Origin: Bradyrhizobium sp.
GTDB taxonomy: Bacteria > Pseudomonadota > Alphaproteobacteria > Rhizobiales > Xanthobacteraceae
Length of the DNA stretch: 5,479 nt
Direction: 5' to 3'
Assembly: GCA_019243075.1 (NCBI GenBank)
Contig: JAFAUV010000071.1
Coordinates: 1-5,479, forward strand
Shown here piece by piece: positions 5,135 through 5,479 of the stretch (within the stretch, counting starts at the first letter, position 1; every line of letters starts with the position of its first letter). Under the pieces are notes generated by a model, which made no database searches, was not told where the DNA came from, and saw only the letters and a program-made list of their open reading frames with translations. Both the position numbers and the translations under genes were made by a program.

Positions 5135-5479
5135 AGGGCATCGGGAACAGGACCTTGCCATTGGCGCGATCATTGGGCCAGACGATCGGTGTCTTGCCCG
5201 ACTGCCATTGCAGCATGACCAACGGCAGCTTCGAGGTGTGATTCTCGTCGAACTTGATCGGTCCGACCACGTAGGTCTTGTCGGTGCGCGCGATCGCCGC
5301 GTTGATCTTGTCCGGATCCAGAGAAGCCGCCGCCGCGATCGCATCGAGCAGCACCTGCGCAGCAGCATAGCTGTCGGCGATGTGCTGGCTCGAGGTCAGC
5401 TTGGTCTCGGTCTCGAAGGCCACCGCCAACTCTTTGGCGCCGGGATAGGGAAAGCTCGGATCCCAGTAACCGCCGACCA
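5133..5479 (-). CDS. HAAT-family periplasmic substrate-binding protein, C-terminal fragment (LivK-like)
   Basis: The C-terminal 114 residues or so are present, from VGGYWDPSFPYPGAKE at the window edge to TGA at 5135-5133. The start, signal peptide and most of the ligand pocket lie beyond 5479. The segments DSYAAAQVLLDAIAAA, DPDKINAAIAR and YVVGPIKFDENH followed by a beta-rich tail (LPLVMLQWQSGKTPIVWP) are typical of the C-terminus of type I periplasmic binding proteins of the branched-chain amino acid/amide family (Peripla_BP_5/6, PF13433/PF13458). It should capture the substrate in the periplasm and deliver it to the LivH/LivM permeases encoded next. As the first visible operon gene, it would be the best source of evidence on cargo, but the diagnostic pocket residues are missing. 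Alternative binding proteins of the same fold, such as amide/urea types, are not excluded. Confidence 0.87.
   Translation of the reverse strand, partial: VGGYWDPSFPYPGAKELAVAFETETKLTSSQHIADSYAAAQVLLDAIAAAASLDPDKINAAIARTDKTYVVGPIKFDENHTSKLPLVMLQWQSGKTPIVWPNDRANGKVLFPMP

Noticed and set aside
644..5479. Branched-chain amino acid transport as the function of the operon
   Set aside because: The family assignment holds, but the cargo cannot be read from family alone. The linked LigW-like decarboxylase points to aromatic acids, so Liv symbols are used only as family labels.
1..5479. Mobile element, CRISPR array, tRNA or rRNA, phage or defence system
   Set aside because: No transposase or integrase motif, spaced direct repeats, cloverleaf sequence or terminal inverted repeats were seen. 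Composition looks even across the window, and genes of ordinary metabolism and transport account for nearly all of it.

Overview
The window is GC-rich (roughly 60-65% by eye) with G/C-heavy third codon positions. It carries a type of catabolic locus common in soil proteobacteria. The gene content (tannase-family esterase, HAAT-type ABC transporter, LigW-like decarboxylase) fits an alphaproteobacterium such as a Bradyrhizobium, Rhodopseudomonas or sphingomonad relative. That assignment is inference only; nothing in the window is a taxonomic marker.

Layout. Positions 1-500 (+) hold the C-terminal part of a tannase/feruloyl-esterase family hydrolase. Its catalytic Asp and His are visible, but its nucleophile lies off the left edge. 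A convergent gap of about 140 bases follows, with one GC-rich inverted repeat and no gene. Everything from 644 to 5479 is one minus-strand operon, read right to left: a periplasmic substrate-binding protein (5' part missing), LivH-type permease, LivM-type permease, a single 506-residue protein fusing LivG-type and LivF-type ATPases, and a LigW-like metal-dependent aromatic acid decarboxylase. The permease and ATPase genes are joined by two GTGA stop/start overlaps, and the decarboxylase follows 30 bases downstream. A strong hairpin lies between the binding-protein gene and livH, where it could hold binding-protein mRNA levels above those of the membrane genes. The operon promoter must lie beyond position 5479.

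How the genes may work together. The transporter belongs to the family usually annotated as branched-chain amino acid uptake. However, its operon partner resembles 5-carboxyvanillate and dihydroxybenzoate decarboxylases, and the convergent gene belongs to an esterase family that releases aromatic acids. The simplest model is ester cleavage, uptake of an aromatic (poly)carboxylate, then non-oxidative decarboxylation in the cytoplasm. The substrate is not determined by the sequence.

Most notable points. The LivG-LivF fusion has asymmetric ATP sites: the first domain has lost the LSGGQ-type signature and the second has Gln where the switch His normally sits, and both defects fall in the same composite site. 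The esterase has His-Met where the family normally has His-Cys. No mobile element, CRISPR array, tRNA or rRNA was seen, and no wholly new type of system is evident.
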